64,000 nt of DNA from Sphingobacterium sp. SGR-19 (GTDB lineage Bacteria; Bacteroidota; Bacteroidia; Sphingobacteriales; Sphingobacteriaceae), in NCBI RefSeq assembly GCF_011043555.1, contig NZ_JAAKGS010000003.1, forward strand, positions 310,001 to 374,000. Direction: 5' to 3'. This document shows, one piece after another, positions 35,393 through 44,852 of the stretch (the first letter of the stretch is position 1; each line of letters opens with the position of its first letter). The position numbers and the translations under genes are program-made. Under the pieces are notes generated by a model. The model worked only from the letters and a program-made list of their open reading frames with translations. It was not told the origin of the DNA and did not search any database.

Positions 35393-37744
35393 TTAGTTTC
35401 CAAAACGATAATTCAATGACAATAAGACTTTTCTATTGTCTGGAAAATCCGAATGGAATATTTTCAAGTCGCCATATTCACTCGTTAACTGCGGGTTAGC
35501 ATTTCTAAGCAGACCATTTACAGCCAACTTGATCATCCCTCGGTCACCAAACACTTTCTTCTCTGCCGCTAAATCCATACCATATCTTTGATCCGTACGT
35601 GTTGGCCCAGTCGTCACTCCCGAACGGTAGTACAACGAAATTTCGGAGCGAAATCCATATTTAAATTGTAAGGTGTGACGGCTATTCGCCGTCCAGCTCG
35701 ATCCTTTGGCATCCAAGTTCACGTTGCCAATCTCCCCAGTATAGTCGTTATAAAAAGCATTGGCGTAGTGGCTCGCCGTCCACCACGAATTCAGTGTTTG
35801 ATTATACATCACACTGGCACTGTAATTCAGAAAACGTCCGATATTTTCAGGTCGGGATAAGTTTTCGCCTACTTGATCTCCTTGACGAATAATCCAATTA
35901 ATAATATCCCGCCCATAAGAAACACCTAACGTGGTAAACAATCTATTTTTAAATCCGTGGCCTATTTCGGTGATATAGCTTTTCTCCGGTTTTAAGTCTG
36001 GATTTCCTTCGTGGTAACTATAGGCATCCTCGTAGATTCGAAACACATTGATATCATGATCACCCGGCCGCTCTATACGACTACTAAATGATGTCCTTAA
36101 CGTATTATTGTCATCCAAGTTATATAGCAAAGAGCCACTCGGAAACAAATCAAAATAGCGTTGATCATTTTTCTTGTCCAACGTCACCTGGTTAGCCTTT
36201 ATAAACGTATACTCACCACGCAAACCAGCTTGATATTCTAATTTTTCATACTTTCCCGAATAAATGGCATATAGTGCCTCGATATGTTGCGTATACTGGA
36301 AACGGTTAGAAGTTGCCACATCCTGTATCCAAGTGCCATTATCCAGTACCGTATTGACCACGTCATTATTGATAAAAAAGTATGTCCCTTTCCAACCAAG
36401 TTCAATTTTACTTGCATCAGCAAGCGGCCTGCTATAATCAAGCCTTCCCGCATAGGTCGTATTACTCAAATCTTGCACATTGGTACGCCCGGTAGCAGTT
36501 TCTGTATTCTGCTGAAGATTAAAAACATCCGTTTCAAAACGATTATTATAATCATTACCATGCGGAGCAAAATCAAAATTGAATTTCAAGAAGTGATCTT
36601 CACCTTCATATCTATTCGAATAATTCACGTTAAACGTCCAATTCTTAAAAGACTCATCAAAATGGTTATTACTCATTGCGCGTTCGGCGTACACACCACC
36701 CGGGTACCGCCATGTGTCCATCTCAATAGTTGCATAAGGTTTATAACTACCTTCCATCCAATGCACGCTTCCATCCAATATCCCTCCGTCAGCGAATTCG
36801 TACTTTGCACCCGCGCGCACGCTATGAAACGTCGCATCATCCAAAAATTTCCGTTCATTTTGCCGTTGAAAGGACAATAAATTCCCTTGGTCATAAAAAC
36901 TTCTTTCTGTTAGGTTGTGGCTGTTCGTACGGTTATAGCTTTTATTCCCTTGCACATACATATCTAAGCCATTGACTTTATAATGTAATCCACCGCCAAA
37001 GCCCCCCTCAAATTCTCTCCCCTGAGCAGCACGTAAAGATACATCCCCGCCGAAACCTACGATAGCATTACGCTTGGTCACAATATTGATAATACCCGCC
37101 GTACCCGAAGCATCCTCACGAGCAGAAGGGTTACTCATCAGCTCTAATTTTGAAACTTCAGATGCCTGTAACCCACGCAATATACTCGCTAATTGCGCGC
37201 CCGATACATACATGTCACGGCCATCTATCCGCACATTAGCACCAGTACGTCCTTGAATAGAAAAATTCCCTTTACCATCGGAAACCAGTCCCGGTGTTTT
37301 CTCCAGCAATTCTAACACATTATTTCCCTCCGCCAAAATGCTCCCTTCCACATCCACGACCATTTTATCCGCATATTGACGGACACTCGCCTGTTTTCCG
37401 ATCACTTGCACAGCCTCTATCGCCTGATCCGCTGATTGCAGAAAAATCGGAATTGCTGTCTGCGGAACATTTGTCAACCTATACGGCTGACTATAAGTCG
37501 ATATATAACCCACCGAACTGTAATGCACGATATATTCACCACGCTTTGCCTCCATTTGGAATGAACCATCCTTTGATGCATTGCTTTCCGCAATCCATGT
37601 CGAATCCGGTAAAAGCAAAAGGCGAACAGTAGCATCTTGCAGCGGTATTCCATCGCCATTAAAAACTTTCCCTGACAGCGTCGTCTGAGCAAATAGTCCC
37701 ATCACAAAAGATGCGAACAATATCGATAGTATCGTTGATTTCAT
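35393..37744 (-). CDS. Outer-membrane beta-barrel receptor family protein (TonB-receptor-like)
   Basis: A 783-residue outer-membrane protein of the Bacteroidota beta-barrel family related to TonB receptors. The signal peptide ends GLFAQ. A carboxypeptidase-like domain (LSGKVFNGDGIPLQDATV) spans about 22-110, a plug-like region has VLELLEKTPGLVSDGKGNFS and VRIDGRDMYVSG, SNPSAREDASGTAGIINIVTK, and a large barrel ends LLSLNYRFGN. No SusD partner is present. Ligand unknown. It stands alone between the SDR gene and a long intergenic region. Confidence 0.88.
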   Translation of the reverse strand: MKSTILSILFASFVMGLFAQTTLSGKVFNGDGIPLQDATVRLLLLPDSTWIAESNASKDGSFQMEAKRGEYIVHYSSVGYISTYSQPYRLTNVPQTAIPIFLQSADQAIEAVQVIGKQASVRQYADKMVVDVEGSILAEGNNVLELLEKTPGLVSDGKGNFSIQGRTGANVRIDGRDMYVSGAQLASILRGLQASEVSKLELMSNPSAREDASGTAGIINIVTKRNAIVGFGGDVSLRAAQGREFEGGFGGGLHYKVNGLDMYVQGNKSYNRTNSHNLTERSFYDQGNLLSFQRQNERKFLDDATFHSVRAGAKYEFADGGILDGSVHWMEGSYKPYATIEMDTWRYPGGVYAERAMSNNHFDESFKNWTFNVNYSNRYEGEDHFLKFNFDFAPHGNDYNNRFETDVFNLQQNTETATGRTNVQDLSNTTYAGRLDYSRPLADASKIELGWKGTYFFINNDVVNTVLDNGTWIQDVATSNRFQYTQHIEALYAIYSGKYEKLEYQAGLRGEYTFIKANQVTLDKKNDQRYFDLFPSGSLLYNLDDNNTLRTSFSSRIERPGDHDINVFRIYEDAYSYHEGNPDLKPEKSYITEIGHGFKNRLFTTLGVSYGRDIINWIIRQGDQVGENLSRPENIGRFLNYSASVMYNQTLNSWWTASHYANAFYNDYTGEIGNVNLDAKGSSWTANSRHTLQFKYGFRSEISLYYRSGVTTGPTRTDQRYGMDLAAEKKVFGDRGMIKLAVNGLLRNANPQLTSEYGDLKIFHSDFPDNRKVLLSLNYRFGN

Positions 37745-38191
37745 TGTAATAATCTCCCTTGTCCCTCTTGTTTTGGAAGAACCAGCTTTAGCATATAAAT
37801 TAAATATTAGTTATTGTTCGACATCTTCGTCGTCTACTACATCAAAAGCAAAACATCCGCTTCCAATACAAATAGAACAGAACTTCATGTTGCTTTTTAC
37901 CCATCTGCACGCTTGTGTAACGTTTTCAAAACGCACAAATATAGCACTATTTAGAATCATTACAAATAAATAGCGATTTTTGACAAAAATCTATTATAAC
38001 AAAAAAGCAACAGCAAACGTAACTTTGGAAATTATGGAGGCGTCGGCACTATTTATAACAGCCGTCTCCATCTGGACCAAAAATTTTACGGGAATACTTA
38101 ACACAGATCAAAAGCGTTCTAGCTGAACTAAAGGAAATTTGATTAATTTAGTGCAGCATCAATAACATATAAACTTTCAAGATAACATCAT
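37745..38191. other. Intergenic region (447 bp) with no supported gene
   Basis: A divergent intergenic region between the beta-barrel receptor (minus) and the AhpD-like gene (plus). Frames here are short and have poor composition. I see no tRNA-like or palindromic element; only A+T-rich tracts that may contain promoters for both sides. Confidence 0.6.
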
Positions 38192-38629
38192 ATGGAAAAC
38201 AGATTCGACATGCAACAAACAGAGCCCGATGGCTTTAAAGCTATGCTGGGTTTAGAAAACTACTTACGAAACGCGCAACTGTCTAAAACGCATCTCGGGT
38301 TAATCAAAATACGCGCTTCCCAGATCAACGGGTGTGCATTCTGCATCAATATGCATACCTCGGATGCCTTACAACTGGGAGAAACGGCACAACGTATTTT
38401 CTTGCTCAACGCTTGGAAAGAGACCGAATTATTTACCGAAGAAGAAAAAGTGGTTTTGGCCATCACCGAAGAAGTAACCTTAATCAGCCAAAACGGACTA
38501 ACCGATGCTACCTATGCCCATGCTGAAAAATTCTTTGACGAGCATTATATCGGGCAGATCATCATGGCCGTTGCGACGATAAACGCTTGGAACCGGATTG
38601 TTATTAGCACGAAACGGACGGTGAAATAG
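38192..38629 (+). CDS. AhpD-like carboxymuconolactone decarboxylase family protein
   Basis: A 145-residue all-helical protein of the CMD/AhpD family. The CxxC motif is in NGCAFCINMHTSDA with the following His, the redox centre of AhpD-like peroxidase partners. The N-terminal part has PDGFKAMLGLENYL and the C-terminal IGQIIMAVATINAWNRI, both typical. It is monocistronic. Role in peroxide or redox defence is inferred from the motif. Confidence 0.9.
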   Translation: MENRFDMQQTEPDGFKAMLGLENYLRNAQLSKTHLGLIKIRASQINGCAFCINMHTSDALQLGETAQRIFLLNAWKETELFTEEEKVVLAITEEVTLISQNGLTDATYAHAEKFFDEHYIGQIIMAVATINAWNRIVISTKRTVK

Positions 38630-38673
38630 GATAACATATTATCACCTTAATGGGTAAGTCAATAAAATCTGGA

Positions 38674-38997
38674 TCAGTAGGCCATATTAAAATATTTCGC
38701 TTCCCACTTTTTCTTATTTTTTTCGTGCTCAGCGGGATGAATCTTCGTCAAATGATACCCATCACAAAGTTCACAAGCATACACATAGCGCACCTTCGGC
38801 TTGTTCAACCGAAAGCTCTTCCTCGATTTCGACCTCTTGCTGTAACGCCATTTCATCCAGTACATAAAAAATTTCGCTTCGGCGTAGCTTCTGAAACTCA
38901 CCTTTCCGCTGCCCCGGCATTTCGTTCTCTCAATCTGATTAATTTCAACCTGTGCCATCAACTTATCTGTCATGGATCCTCGTTTCTTACGTTTCAT
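38674..38997 (-). CDS. Small basic hypothetical protein with CxxCxGYHLT motif
   Basis: A 107-residue, very basic protein. The C-terminal part has YVYACELCDGYHLTK, the small Cys-pair-plus-His motif seen in many short Bacteroidota proteins and phage proteins, which may bind zinc or nucleic acid. The N-terminus KRKKRGS is lysine-rich. No membrane segment. It stands alone on the minus strand, 33 bp before the LytTR gene stop. Function unknown. Confidence 0.7.
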   Translation of the reverse strand: MKRKKRGSMTDKLMAQVEINQIERTKCRGSGKVSFRSYAEAKFFMYWMKWRYSKRSKSRKSFRLNKPKVRYVYACELCDGYHLTKIHPAEHEKNKKKWEAKYFNMAY

Positions 38998-39030
38998 GAT
39001 AACCTCCTTTCTACATCTTAAAATATTTTA

Positions 39031-40074
39031 TTAAGTTTTTCTTTCAGCCACAATGTCAACAACATTTAAAATGCGCTTTTCCAAGTTTTCATCTGGTTCT
39101 ACCGGCCCGAGAACTTCCGTTTTATGCTTATCGCATAGATAAAGCGCGAGCCTCTTATCTTTTCTCCTTACGCAACGTTCAATAGCGCTATCGTTTATCA
39201 GAAAAGAACGCCGTACCAAGAAAAAACGATCCCCGACTGCTTTATGTACTTCTGTCAAGGTCTTTTCCGTTGCAATGTATTCCTCTCCATTTTTCAGTTC
39301 AAACCAAGGTACTCCATCCCGCATAAAGAAAAGCGCAATTTCTCTGTGCTTAATACGCCTCGTGGTAGCACCGAACCTGTGTAAGTATATCTTGTCCTCT
39401 TCAGCAGCTATATCAGCTGAAGCTTTCACCGTGATAGCATCCTTATAAGTTTCGAATTGTGCTTGTAACACCACAAGCTCTTCTTTCAGACTTCGAACCA
39501 TCCTTTTATCCTCAGCAGCTATTTTGGCAAAGGCCGCATTCTTACGTTCACCGTCTTCCTCCCAAGCTCTTCGTTCCGACCGCAACTTCTCCAACAGCAA
39601 ATCAGCTTGCTTCATATAAAAAGTGATGACGTAACAGGTATTTACAAAAAGCAACAGCAGTACGACAATGTAAACATCAATATACAAGAAGGTAGAACCG
39701 CGCAATGACAGCGAAAGGGTATCAGAAAATAGATTAAATATACCAAAAACAGCCATAGATGGTAAAAACAAACAGTAGAAAACCTGCCATACAAACCGCG
39801 CATAAAAGGAAATATCCCACGGCCATTTACCATCTAAGTATTTAGTCATTATGGAGATAGAGAATAGCACAGCCAAGCAAGACAGAAAATACAGCAACCA
39901 AATGTCTGAAAATTCGTTATGCGTGGCCGATTCCAGCATACCTCCCCTATATCCGTAATTACATAAAATCCCGCTAAATACCACACTAGCGAATATTATC
40001 GGCCAGAAATCGCGGTAGCGATTGGGAGACGGCTCCGCCTTCTCCTTAGCGGATATTGGTGGTACTTTCTTCAT
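39031..40074 (-). CDS. Membrane-anchored LytTR family DNA-binding regulator
   Basis: A 347-residue protein with about four N-terminal membrane helices (FWPIIFASVVFSGILC, IWLLYFLSCLAVLFSISI, CLFLPSMAVFGIFNL, VYIVVLLLLFVNTCYVI), a helical/coiled linker (about 150-215) and a C-terminal LytTR domain (REIALFFMRDGVPWFELKNG, EKTLTEVHKAV, FFLVRRSFLINDSAIE). The membrane part may sense a signal and the LytTR domain binds DNA directly. No histidine kinase gene is adjacent. Target genes not evident. Confidence 0.82.
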   Translation of the reverse strand: MKKVPPISAKEKAEPSPNRYRDFWPIIFASVVFSGILCNYGYRGGMLESATHNEFSDIWLLYFLSCLAVLFSISIMTKYLDGKWPWDISFYARFVWQVFYCLFLPSMAVFGIFNLFSDTLSLSLRGSTFLYIDVYIVVLLLLFVNTCYVITFYMKQADLLLEKLRSERRAWEEDGERKNAAFAKIAAEDKRMVRSLKEELVVLQAQFETYKDAITVKASADIAAEEDKIYLHRFGATTRRIKHREIALFFMRDGVPWFELKNGEEYIATEKTLTEVHKAVGDRFFLVRRSFLINDSAIERCVRRKDKRLALYLCDKHKTEVLGPVEPDENLEKRILNVVDIVAERKT

Positions 40075-40347
40075 AAACTAACAATGGCAATGTTTATCTT
40101 CGGGTTGTTAATTCAAGATTAAGTTACAAATAAAAAAAAGAAGTGCCAAGCCACAGATAGGCAAAAGTCGTTGCCCATAACACATAAAAGCCTTCTGTAA
40201 ACCGTTTCAATACCTATTGTGCCGGATTCGCCCGCGATAATTCCGATTTCAGTCCGCCATTTCCCGACTTCAACAAAAAACTGTCAATTATTGCCCATCT
40301 GTCGGTTCGTGTATGCTTATTTTTATGAAACACCAACGTAGATTGTT

Positions 40348-41325
40348 ATGAAAAAGACAAAGCAACCCTGGCCATATACGCTCCTCCTATTCGTAATGAT
40401 GACACTCATTGGTGTGGCCGTTATCCACCTTGTCCGAAATTTTACCACCGAGCTGGAAGCGCTTCTGCATGAAACAGCCGGCTCTATTATACTCTGGAAA
40501 AGCATCCTACTTTTAGGGAATACCAGCTTAATTGTTGCGCTGCTTGGCATCATGTATCTGCTGTATGCTAAAGTATGCGGGTTACCTATTCCGAACAAAG
40601 GGCCGTTATCATCTATCCTTGATGCACCCAACCTTCGGCAAGCTTTCGATTTTAGTGTATCCCTACGTAACACGTATGTGCTGCTTATTGCCTTACCGAC
40701 CACGTTCTACGCCCTGTTTCTACAAGCTTCGACTATCGTCACCCTGCTTTGCAGCATTGCCATTCTTTTGTTAATCTATCTGGTAGAGGCACACAAGAAC
40801 ATAAAAAATGGCATCACTACGCTTGCTATCCTTGTCCTACTTTTTTTCTGTTTCAACGTCAAACTCACCTCTTTGCAAAACTATAGCTTACTGGGTGATT
40901 CTAGCCCCGAAGTACTATCTTTTTGCGTCAGTTTCGTGTTTGCAACCTCTATGGCTATCCGGCATCGCCGGTTTTACGCAGTCGATAAGAAAAGCCCCTC
41001 GAAAGAATCTTGGATGGTTCCTTTAACGATCATGACTGCCGTGCTCTTTTGCTTCTATTTCCAGACCGTCCTGCTCACGATCAACTGTCATTTCGCCCCA
41101 CGCGGTGGCGAAAATTACCGCGCAATGGTATACGCCAAATGTCCGATTCACGACCTGCATCTGAAATATCAAAAAAATGGAAAAGAAAAATATGCCGTCA
41201 TTGAAGTGCACCCGAAGCTATTCCATCGTGTACAAGAGGGCGATACGATCAAGCTACATTTACATACCGGAAGATTAGGCTGGCCATGGTATCACGATCA
41301 TATCAGTAAGCGCTATTATGATTAA
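40348..41325 (+). CDS. Multi-pass membrane protein, unknown family
   Basis: A 325-residue membrane protein with around seven predicted hydrophobic helices (for example YTLLLFVMMTLIGVAVIHLV, SIILWKSILLLGNTSLIVAL, LLCSIAILLLIYLVEA) and a C-terminal soluble domain of about 70 residues (KYAVIEVHPKLFHRVQEGDTI). I do not recognise the family. It overlaps the next gene by 8 bp, so the two are coupled. The 273 bp upstream holds no evident gene. Confidence 0.75.
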   Translation: MKKTKQPWPYTLLLFVMMTLIGVAVIHLVRNFTTELEALLHETAGSIILWKSILLLGNTSLIVALLGIMYLLYAKVCGLPIPNKGPLSSILDAPNLRQAFDFSVSLRNTYVLLIALPTTFYALFLQASTIVTLLCSIAILLLIYLVEAHKNIKNGITTLAILVLLFFCFNVKLTSLQNYSLLGDSSPEVLSFCVSFVFATSMAIRHRRFYAVDKKSPSKESWMVPLTIMTAVLFCFYFQTVLLTINCHFAPRGGENYRAMVYAKCPIHDLHLKYQKNGKEKYAVIEVHPKLFHRVQEGDTIKLHLHTGRLGWPWYHDHISKRYYD

Positions 41326-42424
41326 TGCACTCCACATATTGCAGGAGGCCGTAAACCATTACAAACAATGGTTCGCAGCGGAAAGCGCTGAAAGCCTACA
41401 GTTGGCCTTGCAGCATGCCTGTGAACAAACCCTAACCGAGATCAACAACCTTTACCGCCAATATACCGAGCATCAGCTCGCTGAACACGCTGTTCAACAT
41501 TGCCATCGCTTGTTGACAAATATGCATAACACCCTTCATGAAGAACGTCCAGCAGACAGCATGCTTCTCGAGCTATTGGCGGCGATGATCGAGCAATATG
41601 AGCTTTCCTACGAATCTTATCTCCTGCATACCTCTACCCTATCACGCTATGCAGAAAAAGAACTTCGCGAAGCCGTCCTACTACGCTTGAAGAACGTGCT
41701 CCCCTCTTTACGAAAAAAGAATATCCCGGCAGTATACCTCGCCGAACTGTCGTCCGCGATCAACAGTCTTTTCACCACGGGTAAACTGCCTGAGCTGAAA
41801 TTCAGCCATCGGCATTACCTATTTATGTTTTTGACGGCACTCGAAGAGATGGCGGCGGACCAACGCAACAAAGATTGGACGACACGCTTTCTACACATCC
41901 TCATCAATTATAATTTTAACCATATCGGATTCTTCAATCGGTGGAAAGAACTACAAATTAGCCTTCTCTCAAAAAATAATGAGTATCAAAACAATCTAAG
42001 CCTACTCCAAAAGCAAGAAGAAGACCTTCAGTTCCATATCCCCGTACCCACCTACAGCTACGACCCACTACGTCCATCACTCGCGACCTACATGTCAGAT
42101 TACCTACGCACCACGCTAGACGCTATACGAACCGAAATTGAAGAGAACCCGTCGCTCGATGAAGACGCTTTTTTAAGCACACTCAATTCCCATGAACTGA
42201 CGCTCTATTTTCACTACGGATATCGCGTCAAGCTCTTTCGCTACCCCACCAAACGGGAAGCAGCAAAAGCATTCTCCAGATATGTAAAATCGAAGACCGG
42301 GAAAAAGATATCTTACAAAACACTGGAAAAATTCGATCAACCCGTGCTAGAAACCGCTTCTTATAGCATCTTTAAAAAATTCAGTGAGATTCTGGCGCAG
42401 CTAAAGCGAGATTTTGGGTTGTAG
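41318..42424 (+). CDS. Conserved-looking helical hypothetical protein
   Basis: A 368-residue, mostly helical soluble protein rich in Leu, Glu and Tyr (LRKKNIPAVYLAELSSAINS, KWKDxxFLHILINYNF-like segments). No catalytic motif is visible. The ATG lies within the last codons of the membrane-protein gene. The 3' end overlaps the convergent M50 peptidase gene by 44 bp. Function unknown; probably works with the membrane protein before it. Confidence 0.7.
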   Translation: MINALHILQEAVNHYKQWFAAESAESLQLALQHACEQTLTEINNLYRQYTEHQLAEHAVQHCHRLLTNMHNTLHEERPADSMLLELLAAMIEQYELSYESYLLHTSTLSRYAEKELREAVLLRLKNVLPSLRKKNIPAVYLAELSSAINSLFTTGKLPELKFSHRHYLFMFLTALEEMAADQRNKDWTTRFLHILINYNFNHIGFFNRWKELQISLLSKNNEYQNNLSLLQKQEEDLQFHIPVPTYSYDPLRPSLATYMSDYLRTTLDAIRTEIEENPSLDEDAFLSTLNSHELTLYFHYGYRVKLFRYPTKREAAKAFSRYVKSKTGKKISYKTLEKFDQPVLETASYSIFKKFSEILAQLKRDFGL

Positions 42425-43655
42425 CCATTCGTTTAGATATCACATCGCACAACTGCCGACCCAGACCATGTAGTAACTGTTCATGCTGATCAACAAATTT
42501 CAAATACTTTTCTTTTTTATGCTCCTTGCCTTTTAGCTGGTAACCTAGCGCCAAGCACATGGCACCTGCCAGCGTATTCATATTCGGCAGCGAAAGATCC
42601 ACGACAGGCACCAACACCTCGATTCCTTTATCAACTTTTCCCGACACAATCAGGATAGTCCCGTACAGCAAACGGCCCTCGAGCTGACCGGAAATAAATT
42701 TCATGGCGCGCCGCATGTATTGACCAGCATCCTCCAACTGGTCTTTTAAGAAATATATCAATGCCAGATTTTGGTAGAGCGCACCAGCAAGTTGACCTGA
42801 AATTTCATCACCTAATTCTTCCTCAACCCTTTTTAAATTGGTAAAATAACCATCCATATCACCAAGCTGACCTTTGCAAATACCCGCGTTGACTATGCAA
42901 GCCCAACGAATTTCCAGTTTAGGATCATCTACTTGCGCTAAGCAAGTCTCGAACAATTGTAACGCGCGATTATAATCTTCTGCATAAAGCGCATCTTCCG
43001 CATCCATAAAGTCGTTCAGTAGGTGCTCTTCCGAATCTTGCTTTTTCTTCCTAAAGAGCAGATTCCAAATCTGAAGCCCATCCGAATTCGAAGGGATACT
43101 GTGAATACGTGTTTTGTGCGGCAAGAGATTACCCAAAAACAGGAAGCCATTGACCATGCCACCAACTGCCCCTATGCAAAGCTCATGAGCAAAATTGGAA
43201 GATAGCGGAAACGCCAAAAAAAATAGCCCCGCAAGCAACAAATTGGCTATAGGCCCCATCACAACATATATAAACCTCCTGATCCCGTAATTTTTTCGAT
43301 TGGAAAAAATCGTAATGATATGTGCCCCTCGAAGTTTATTGTAGATATTTAGCTTGGTCTTGAAAAAGTGCGTACGCAAAATGATGTGTCCTTTCCCAAA
43401 CTCCAATCTGCGCGGATATTCGCCCACAAGACGCGCTCCACACCAATGCCCTAACTCATGGACAATAATTCCTATTTGCGCAGTTACAGCCAGTATACCT
43501 ACGTTGATGGCGAAAAAACCGAGCGCTTCCCATTCTCCGTCAAACATCGAAAGCACTGCACCCACACCAAATAAAAGTAGTGACTGTACCGACACGACCA
43601 GCAAGAAAAGCTTTAGTAGAACAGAAGGCGATAAACGTTTATAATTGTGCTTCAT
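42381..43655 (-). CDS. M50-type site-2 protease-like metallopeptidase with TPR-like C-terminus
   Basis: A membrane protein of 424 residues. The zinc motif HELGH is at residues 66-70 in IGIIVHELGHWCGARLVG within a membrane helix, and a second motif region VVMGPIANLLLAGLFF takes the place of the NPDG part. The C-terminal half (220-410) has helix pairs like tetratricopeptide repeats (YNRALQLFETCLAQ, LYQNLALIYFLKDQLEDAG). The ATG at 43655 is preferred to the longer frame at 43718. It could cleave a membrane-bound regulator; partner unknown. Confidence 0.78.
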   Translation of the reverse strand: MKHNYKRLSPSVLLKLFLLVVSVQSLLLFGVGAVLSMFDGEWEALGFFAINVGILAVTAQIGIIVHELGHWCGARLVGEYPRRLEFGKGHIILRTHFFKTKLNIYNKLRGAHIITIFSNRKNYGIRRFIYVVMGPIANLLLAGLFFLAFPLSSNFAHELCIGAVGGMVNGFLFLGNLLPHKTRIHSIPSNSDGLQIWNLLFRKKKQDSEEHLLNDFMDAEDALYAEDYNRALQLFETCLAQVDDPKLEIRWACIVNAGICKGQLGDMDGYFTNLKRVEEELGDEISGQLAGALYQNLALIYFLKDQLEDAGQYMRRAMKFISGQLEGRLLYGTILIVSGKVDKGIEVLVPVVDLSLPNMNTLAGAMCLALGYQLKGKEHKKEKYLKFVDQHEQLLHGLGRQLCDVISKRMATTQNLALAAPESH

Positions 43656-44004
43656 ATCATAATTTAGATTTCTGAAAATTAATCCACCGTTTGTGCTAGC
43701 AATATAGACAATATTCACTTTTTTTTCAAAAAAGGGGGATCATCCCCTTTCATCCCTCCTTCTCGCCTTACGATAATATCTCAGAAAACACGTTTACGAT
43801 CATCTCAACAGCGATTTTTACGAGAGTCCATTATCGCAACCTGCATGTCTATTCCTCACCTTTTCGATTTTTATCTGCCCTCCAAGAGCTATAAACCAAC
43901 ACCCTCTTGCTCAATATCATCCCCTGCACCACCTCTATTTTCTGCGACCTTTGAATTGTAGACGCTGGACAATTGTCTTGATCAGCGCTTAAAGAGAAAA
44001 AACA
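43656..44004. other. Intergenic region (349 bp), no supported gene
   Basis: A divergent region between the M50-like gene and the MauE-like gene. It has a C/T-rich stretch and a GGGGGATCATCCCCC-like palindromic segment near 43732-43746, close to the M50 start, which could be an operator or RNA hairpin. No reading frame with gene-like composition was found. Confidence 0.45.
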
Positions 44005-44517
44005 ATGAAAAAGAAAACCACACATATCATCACCCTGATCAGCATCGCACTGCTCCTGCTTTGGGTTCCCGTGAGTTTAGATAAGCTCTTGCATTTCCAT
44101 GCTTTCAAAGCCGGTATCCTCCGCCAACCGTTTTCGAACACCATGGGCCAGGTGTTGATCTTTTTGCTGCTTCCTTTAGAGATATTGGTTGTAGGGTTAA
44201 TCGTTAGCAGTCGGTTTCGGTTGGTGGGTTTTGGGCTGTCATCGCTCATGATGGCAGCCTTTACCGCCTACATCGGCATAGCATTGTTGGGCGCATGGGA
44301 GAAACTACCCTGCGGCTGTGGCTCGGTTATCAGTGGGATGAGCTGGACACAGCATTTCTGGTTCAACCTATTTTTCCTTGCCCTGAGCATCTGGGGCTAT
44401 TATTTACAACGAGGTTTACATCGAAGCAGCGGCTCTAGGCAAGCCGCTGTGGAGGGCTTGTCGGCCAAAAGACAGCATACAAACATTTTTACAAACATTT
44501 TAAATTTTATCCGATGA
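44005..44517 (+). CDS. MauE/DoxX-like membrane protein
   Basis: A 170-residue, four-helix membrane protein resembling the MauE/DoxX redox-associated family. Seen: ISIALLLLWVPVSLDKLLHFHAFKAG, PFSNTMGQVLIFLLLPLEI, CGCGSVISGMSW (Cys-Gly-Cys near a membrane surface) and LFFLALSIWGYYLQRG. Such proteins often handle disulfide or electron transfer next to secreted-protein genes. It overlaps the DUF6520 gene by 4 bp (ATGA), so they are a coupled pair. Confidence 0.82.
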   Translation: MKKKTTHIITLISIALLLLWVPVSLDKLLHFHAFKAGILRQPFSNTMGQVLIFLLLPLEILVVGLIVSSRFRLVGFGLSSLMMAAFTAYIGIALLGAWEKLPCGCGSVISGMSWTQHFWFNLFFLALSIWGYYLQRGLHRSSGSRQAAVEGLSAKRQHTNIFTNILNFIR

Positions 44518-44804
44518 AAAAATTCATCATCAAAAATGCAATGGCTTTAGTGGCTTTAGCCATTGCAGGTACTACATTAATGTCGTTTGGGTTGGAGTAC
44601 TCTTCAGATACACAGAGTCTCCATTGGTACGAAAAAAATGAGGCAACGGGAGAATATACACCTTCACCCGGAAATCAACCGCCTAGTGAGTGCGAACCAA
44701 ACCCAAGCAATCCTATTTGTGCTTTGGCATTTACCGAGGAACAGACAGAAGTCGACGATTCCATGGAGACGATAGCTGAGGTCGTGCTAAATAGGTCAAA
44801 TTAA
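44514..44804 (+). CDS. DUF6520 family small secreted protein
   Basis: A 96-residue protein. The N-terminus is a signal peptide (KKFIIKNAMALVALAIAGTT), and the mature part has CEPNPSNPIC with two Cys, as in DUF6520 members that accompany MauE-like genes in Sphingobacteriaceae. The Cys pair may be oxidised by the partner. Function unknown. A strong terminator follows. Confidence 0.75.
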   Translation: MKKFIIKNAMALVALAIAGTTLMSFGLEYSSDTQSLHWYEKNEATGEYTPSPGNQPPSECEPNPSNPICALAFTEEQTEVDDSMETIAEVVLNRSN

Positions 44805-44819
44805 TGTAGCTTAAAATAA

Positions 44820-44848
44820 CCATGTCACCGTGAAAAATGGTGACATGG
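44820..44848. terminator. Bidirectional terminator
   Basis: A perfect 10-bp stem, CCATGTCACC / GGTGACATGG, with a 9-nt loop sits in the 48 bp between the convergent DUF6520 and SusD genes. It can end transcripts from both sides. Confidence 0.7.
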
Positions 44849-44852
44849 CTTG

